Shown: one piece after another, positions 12,761-16,747 of the stretch
Layout: every line of letters starts with the position of its first letter
Position numbering within the stretch: position 1 is the stretch's first letter
Assembly: GCA_002477955.1 (NCBI GenBank)
Contig: DLLE01000025.1
Location: 33,362 to 50,108, forward strand
Reading direction: 5' to 3'
DNA: 16,747 nucleotides
Source of the DNA: Treponema sp. UBA7570
Lineage (GTDB): Bacteria; Spirochaetota; Spirochaetia; Treponematales; Treponemataceae
Position numbers and translations under genes: made by a program
The notes under the pieces: generated by a model
Seen by the model: the letters and a program-made list of their open reading frames with translations, nothing else
Database searches by the model: none
Told to the model about the DNA's origin: nothing

Positions 12761-13585
12761 ATGACTTTAAAGACTCGCAACCGCATGATGCAGATTTTCT
12801 TCTATTTTTCGCTTGTCTGCATTGCAAGCGCCCTAATTTTTTTTATTATAGCGCTTGTAAACAAAGCTATTACTCCGCCGCCTAACCTGCGGATTCCAGC
12901 ATTTATAGAAAAAATCGGATTCTTAAAATACAATTTTATTGCAACGATGATTTCAATTTCGCTGATTGTTTTTTTTGCGCCTGTTACTGTTTTTTATGCG
13001 CTTAAACTTTTTGAAAACACTCAGTCAAACGAAATTGTCTTTTTTCTTGCATTTTTGACTGGCTGTCTTTGCGAAGGAGTGCGCTTCTTAACGCCGCTTT
13101 TTGGTTTGTGGTCAACTTTTTCTGATCTTCTGTTTTTTTGCGGAAGAATTATTTTTATCGGACGGCTTTTGTGTCCGCTGAGCTTTCTTTTTGCGGCTCT
13201 TGCAAGTTCTGCAGAGCAGCGCCAGGATATTGAACGGAATATTACGATTCTTTTTGCAATAACTGTTGTTTTTGCGATTATTGCGCCTATCAATACGGCA
13301 AGAATAAGTTCTGCCGGAACCGTCACATGGGGATTTCCAAGACTGTTTTTTTGTTCGCGGCTTGCATTTACTGCATTGAGTTTTATTTCGTTTTGGATTA
13401 TGGCAGTCAATCAAAATACTGACGAATATAAAAAAGTTGCCTTTTCAATGTTGTTTATTCTTTCTGGATATGGATTTTTGGTAATTTCGGACAACTTCGT
13501 CTTTATTATTTTGGGACTTCCGCTTCTTCTTTTGGGAACGTATAGATATTTGAGAGCCTTGCATTCACTTTACATGTGGAGATAA
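12761..13585 (+). CDS. Multi-spanning membrane protein of unknown function
   Basis: I do not recognise a family. The 274-aa protein has seven or eight hydrophobic segments, at roughly 10-32, 58-82, 90-112, 120-148, 164-182, 195-218, 228-244 and 246-265. It is probably an inner-membrane protein, and a conserved-looking GCLCEGVRFLTPLFG stretch lies between segments 3 and 4. There are no obvious catalytic motifs. No Shine-Dalgarno sequence precedes ATG 12761, but the promoter at 12726-12754 would start transcription there. In-frame Met codons at 12785 and 12788 are alternatives, also without a ribosome binding site. Its last 16 bp overlap the end of the convergent lipid-kinase-like gene. A receptor or sensor role is conceivable from the topology but is not supported by any motif. 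Confidence 0.75.
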   Translation: MTLKTRNRMMQIFFYFSLVCIASALIFFIIALVNKAITPPPNLRIPAFIEKIGFLKYNFIATMISISLIVFFAPVTVFYALKLFENTQSNEIVFFLAFLTGCLCEGVRFLTPLFGLWSTFSDLLFFCGRIIFIGRLLCPLSFLFAALASSAEQRQDIERNITILFAITVVFAIIAPINTARISSAGTVTWGFPRLFFCSRLAFTALSFISFWIMAVNQNTDEYKKVAFSMLFILSGYGFLVISDNFVFIILGLPLLLLGTYRYLRALHSLYMWR

Positions 13586-14190
13586 AAAAGTTGAGAAAGC
13601 CCGCCGATTGCAACAGGAATCAGAATGTTGTCATAATCTTTTAGCGGCAATCCTTCAATCAAAGTTGCAACGAGGGCAAGAAAAAAGCACAAAATTGAAT
13701 TATGCAAGACAAAAAAGCTCGAAATAAAAACTGCGGCAAAACAGGTAAGGCTTCCAGCCGCTGTCTTTCCTCCAGTCAAAGGAACTTCGACCCTGCCAAA
13801 TGTTTTTCCTGCAAGGCTTGCAAGTCCGTCGCCAAATGCAAGAGAAAATATCCCGACTGTAGAAAATGGTTCTTTCCAAAGAATAGAGCACAAAACAATT
13901 CCCAAAACCAAGGTTACCGGACCGAGAACAAATTTATTGTCATCACGTTTTCGGGCGGCAGCGACCGTTATTGAACTTATTAGCGGAACACAGACACCGT
14001 TTAGCCTTAAAATTTCAGAAACTGAATACAAAACGGCTGCGCAAACAAGGCAAATTATCGCTGGAATTTTATAAAAATGAATAAAAATTGGCACAAATGC
14101 AGTACAAATATGAATTGTTTTTCGGAAAACTTCTTTTTTGAGCGAAATAAAGTGCTTTTTTATGTCAATTCCAATTCTAATGCAAAACAT
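13570..14190 (-). CDS. CTP-dependent lipid kinase-like membrane protein (dolichol/phytol kinase, DGK1/SEC59 superfamily)
   Basis: The 206-aa integral membrane protein belongs to the family that phosphorylates lipid alcohols such as dolichol, phytol or diacylglycerol using CTP. It is often annotated as phosphatidate cytidylyltransferase-like. Evidence is the N-terminal RKTIHICTAF (23-32, family RK..H), LAFGDGLASLAGKTFGR (117-133), the Gly/Lys loop LTGGKTAAGSLTCF (138-151), and C-terminal YDNILIPVAIGGL (186-198), which matches the family DN..iP motif. About six hydrophobic segments fit. The likely substrate is diacylglycerol or an isoprenoid alcohol, but the sequence does not decide which. The start at 14190 has only a weak upstream GGA. 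The TPR gene ends 49 bp upstream on the same strand without a terminator, so the two may form an operon. The 3' end overlaps the convergent gene by 16 bp. Confidence 0.82.
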   Translation of the reverse strand: MFCIRIGIDIKKHFISLKKEVFRKTIHICTAFVPIFIHFYKIPAIICLVCAAVLYSVSEILRLNGVCVPLISSITVAAARKRDDNKFVLGPVTLVLGIVLCSILWKEPFSTVGIFSLAFGDGLASLAGKTFGRVEVPLTGGKTAAGSLTCFAAVFISSFFVLHNSILCFFLALVATLIEGLPLKDYDNILIPVAIGGLSQLFYLHM

Positions 14191-14239
14191 TTTTCAAAAA
14201 TTCCGGATTTTCAACTCTTTTGTTCTTTGCGGCTTTATT

Positions 14240-16747
14240 CTATTTTAGCACTTTTTCTCCAACCAAAGTGCGCGGAATGTCTGTATAAATTGCAGGTTCA
14301 AATTCCGCCATAGAAGCCGAAATATATTTTGAATTTTGCAGGGCAAGGTTGCTTCCGCCAAGCCGAACCATCGTTTCCTGGTTTCTTGTAAGAGCATCCC
14401 AGGCTCGAATTGATTCGACAAAACATTCAAAACTTTTTCCGTTCATCTGGCTGTTGCCTGTCTGACGAGCAATTTTATTCAAGACAACTCCAAGGTTGTT
14501 GGTTGTTTTTAAAATCATTTCTACAAGCTGCGCATCATCTTCCTTAGCCTGAGGAAAAAGAAGCGCATGATGAGCTTTTTCTTCGTTTAAAAGGCTTAAA
14601 AGACGGTTGTAATAACCTTGAGCCGCAAAATTATCTCCGCGGAGAGCAAGCGTGTTTCCGGCTGCGAGCAGAAGGTTTTGATCTGCATCTTTTTTTTCTA
14701 AAGCCTTTATAAAAAATGTGAGCGCATTTTCGTAATTCTGCTTGTTATAATTTATAACACCGATTCTGTAATTTACAGTCGGAGTTGAATTTTTATTTAA
14801 AACTGAATACTCATAATTTTTTAAGGCCGCATCCATATCGCCAGAAATAAAGTATTCAATATCTCCCATGTCCGCATACAAAATTCCTGTATTTAAATCG
14901 CCTTCAAGTCCGTTTTTTTCGTTTTCTCTTTGGAAAAGGTCAATTCCGCGGGTGTACGCTTCCTGAGCTTTTATGTACTGGCTTAAATCCGTGTAAAGCT
15001 CGCCCAAAAGACGGCAGGCGTCAATTTCGCTGTAAACGCTTTTTTTTGTGCGGACACTAAGCTTATCAAAACAGTCAAGAGCAACCAAAAGTTTTCTTCT
15101 TGCAGATTCAAAATTTGAATTTCGGATAAAGTAGCGCGCAAGATTGTAATGGGCAAGAGGGTTTTTTGAATCTTTTTTTTCTGCAATGTCAAGCATCGCT
15201 TTTACATCTTCAATTTTTGCACGTAAATATTCATCTGAACGGCTCAATTTTCCGTAAAGCTTGTCCAGAAGGTAGCCTGAAAGTTCTGTCCAGTCTTTTG
15301 CTTCCAAAGATTTTTCGCGCGGATAAAAACGGCTTTTAAGCTCTATGACATTTTTTAATTTGTCAGTGCGGATAAAATAACGGAGCATTCTCGACATATA
15401 GAGGTCTGTAGCTCCATAAAGCTGAATCAAATCGGAATAAGTCTGCCTTGCCTGTTCATATTTTGAAAAATCTGTTTCGCCCCATTCAAGAAAAACATCG
15501 CCCAAAAGCAAAATTCCATCAGAATCGTTTATGTGCCAGTCTAAAATTTCGCGGCGGACAATTTCTTCAGAACGCTCATAGTTTGCGCGGTCATAAAGCT
15601 CCATTTTCGCCCAGTCGAGCCCAGCATTTTTGTCGTGCTTAAAAACTCCAAGAATATTTTTGTACATTTGAGCCGCACGTTCAAACTGCTTGTGCTCACG
15701 GTAACCTTCGGCATATTTAAAAAACCATTTTTTTACAGGTTTGTACTGAACCGCATCAACAAATTTAGATTCTGACTGAGGATATTCGTTGTTCTGAAGA
15801 AGGGCATATCCCTGCTTGTAAATAATATTTGCCATTATAGGCTTATAAACGAACAAAACGCCAGCCCGGAAAAGCAGAGAAACCACAAAAGCAATTACAA
15901 TTCCTGCAATCGTTCCTGGAATGATTCTATTTTTTAACTGAAACTGAAAAGACTGCTTGTACGCTTCGTACTGGGCAAAAGAACGCCTCTCGTAATCTCT
16001 CGGAACGTCAATTGAAATGTCGAGCATTTTTTCCAATTGGGAAGCAATCTGTCTTGCAGGCGCCTTGTTGAGAATTTTTTGAATGATTTCAAAAACAGCG
16101 TCGTCGGTAAATTCGTTCTTTACGACTAAATCTTCAATCGCAAGCCGAAGATTGAGCGGATATCCAGAAAGATTTTTTCTAAAAGTTTCATATTCTTCTT
16201 CGGTGAGAGTATTTTTTGGTCTTCCGCTCTTTGCCTGAGAAAAATCGACAACATCAACTTTTGGCCGTCCACGCTTGTCAAATGCGGCAGTCTGAGTGTC
16301 CGAAAATCCAGGAATTTTAAAATCATCGTCAAGAAGAAAGTCATCGTCCGGTAAATTTTTACCGATTCCAGGCAATGAGGTTTCCGGAAATTCATCTCCA
16401 CTAGAAAAAGAAGCATTTCCTGTTCCAAAATCAATATTTCCGTCACTTCCAAGCTCTTCGATTGAACTCGAAAAATCTTCCGCAGGAACATCAACCGAAG
16501 CGTCAACAGGACTAGAAAGCCCTTTTAAAATTTCGGCGGCCGCAGTGTCATTTTCTTCTTCCGTTGTCTTAGAGCCAGAACCTTCCGAAGAGACAGGATT
16601 TTCTGAACCTGCAGAGCCTTCCGAGAAATCAGAATTTTTCGGACTTTCCATAGAAAATGAATCAAAATCCGGAAGATTAAAGTCGTTCAGACGGGTGTCC
16701 GGACTAAAATTTGAATCGCTGTTCAAATTTTCATCAAACTTTTCATC
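14240..16747 (-). CDS. TPR-repeat membrane protein, possible periplasmic-flagellar collar protein (5' end outside window)
   Basis: The frame stays open to the window edge (DEKFDENLNSD), so the true start is beyond 16747. The TTG at 16726 has no special support. Numbered from that TTG (828 codons), residues 1-175 are acidic, Ser/Asp-rich and probably disordered, with two basic GRPK motifs (152-156, 168-171). Residues 180-265 look helical and cytoplasmic, a single transmembrane helix spans about 269-294, and a long helical-repeat region follows. The repeats have TPR-like consensus, for example YKQGYALLQNNEYPQSESKFVDA, LLGELYTDLSQYIKAQEAY and YRIGVINYNKQNYENALTFF. The topology predicts an inner-membrane anchor with the TPR array in the periplasm. 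Spirochaetes have large TPR proteins in the flagellar motor collar (FlcA/FlcB in Borrelia), and this resembles that class. The specific assignment is inference from memory. Confidence 0.75.
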   Translation of the reverse strand, partial: DEKFDENLNSDSNFSPDTRLNDFNLPDFDSFSMESPKNSDFSEGSAGSENPVSSEGSGSKTTEEENDTAAAEILKGLSSPVDASVDVPAEDFSSSIEELGSDGNIDFGTGNASFSSGDEFPETSLPGIGKNLPDDDFLLDDDFKIPGFSDTQTAAFDKRGRPKVDVVDFSQAKSGRPKNTLTEEEYETFRKNLSGYPLNLRLAIEDLVVKNEFTDDAVFEIIQKILNKAPARQIASQLEKMLDISIDVPRDYERRSFAQYEAYKQSFQFQLKNRIIPGTIAGIVIAFVVSLLFRAGVLFVYKPIMANIIYKQGYALLQNNEYPQSESKFVDAVQYKPVKKWFFKYAEGYREHKQFERAAQMYKNILGVFKHDKNAGLDWAKMELYDRANYERSEEIVRREILDWHINDSDGILLLGDVFLEWGETDFSKYEQARQTYSDLIQLYGATDLYMSRMLRYFIRTDKLKNVIELKSRFYPREKSLEAKDWTELSGYLLDKLYGKLSRSDEYLRAKIEDVKAMLDIAEKKDSKNPLAHYNLARYFIRNSNFESARRKLLVALDCFDKLSVRTKKSVYSEIDACRLLGELYTDLSQYIKAQEAYTRGIDLFQRENEKNGLEGDLNTGILYADMGDIEYFISGDMDAALKNYEYSVLNKNSTPTVNYRIGVINYNKQNYENALTFFIKALEKKDADQNLLLAAGNTLALRGDNFAAQGYYNRLLSLLNEEKAHHALLFPQAKEDDAQLVEMILKTTNNLGVVLNKIARQTGNSQMNGKSFECFVESIRAWDALTRNQETMVRLGGSNLALQNSKYISASMAEFEPAIYTDIPRTLVGEKVLK

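Noticed and set aside
12688..12885. 65-codon open frame overlapping the start of the membrane protein gene
   Set aside because: There is no ribosome binding site, it sits out of frame over the better-supported 12761 gene, and its hydrophobicity reflects the T-rich sequence.
1..16747. tRNA, rRNA, CRISPR array, insertion sequence or prophage genes
   Set aside because: None of the gaps shows tRNA-like cloverleaf words, regular spaced repeats, terminal inverted repeats with a transposase, or phage proteins.

Overview
The window is AT-rich bacterial DNA that looks like a host-associated or rumen-type spirochaete, most likely Treponema. That placement is inference. It rests on a TPP-riboswitch-controlled thiamine/TPP ABC operon like T. 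denticola tbpABC, a DUF2259-type secreted protein, and a membrane-anchored TPR protein resembling spirochaete periplasmic-flagellar collar proteins. No rRNA, tRNA, CRISPR array, transposase or phage gene was seen, so this is ordinary chromosome carrying a small dispersed repeat.

Layout: (1) 62-976 (+) LptB-type ATPase with an odd N-terminal extension containing a duplicated block. (2) 1221-2750 (-) RNase Y, with tandem terminators and a clear sigma70 promoter. (3) 3089-4525 (-) a RACo-like ASKHA ATPase lacking the usual iron-sulfur domain. (4) 4600-5160 (-) a small secreted, possibly outer-membrane beta-barrel protein. (5) 5344-8717 (+) a sigma70 promoter, TPP riboswitch and thiB-thiP-thiQ, forming a complete thiamine/TPP importer. 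(6) 8889-10214 (+) a MATE-family transporter, tail to tail with (7) 10231-11658 (-) pyruvate kinase. (8) 11912-12610 (-) a secreted DUF2259-like protein. (9) 12761-13585 (+) a multi-spanning membrane protein of unknown function, overlapping tail to tail with (10) 13570-14190 (-) a CTP-dependent lipid kinase-like membrane protein. (11) 14240-16747 (-) a TPR membrane protein whose 5' end lies outside the window.

The most interesting non-coding signal is a roughly 80-105 bp intergenic element present three times (991-1087, 5217-5321, 11772-11852). The copies share their ends, but the two adjacent central hairpins have different sequences with conserved base pairing, and the outer ends can pair with each other. 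This suggests selection on a folded RNA or single-stranded DNA.

Three genes without a Shine-Dalgarno sequence (starts at 5160, 8889 and 12761) each have a sigma70-like promoter with 17-bp spacing whose predicted transcription start falls on, or within a few bases of, the start codon. They are candidate leaderless mRNAs. In contrast, pyk, rny, thiQ and the DUF2259-like gene have good ribosome binding sites. The thiB ribosome binding site lies inside the conserved riboswitch core.
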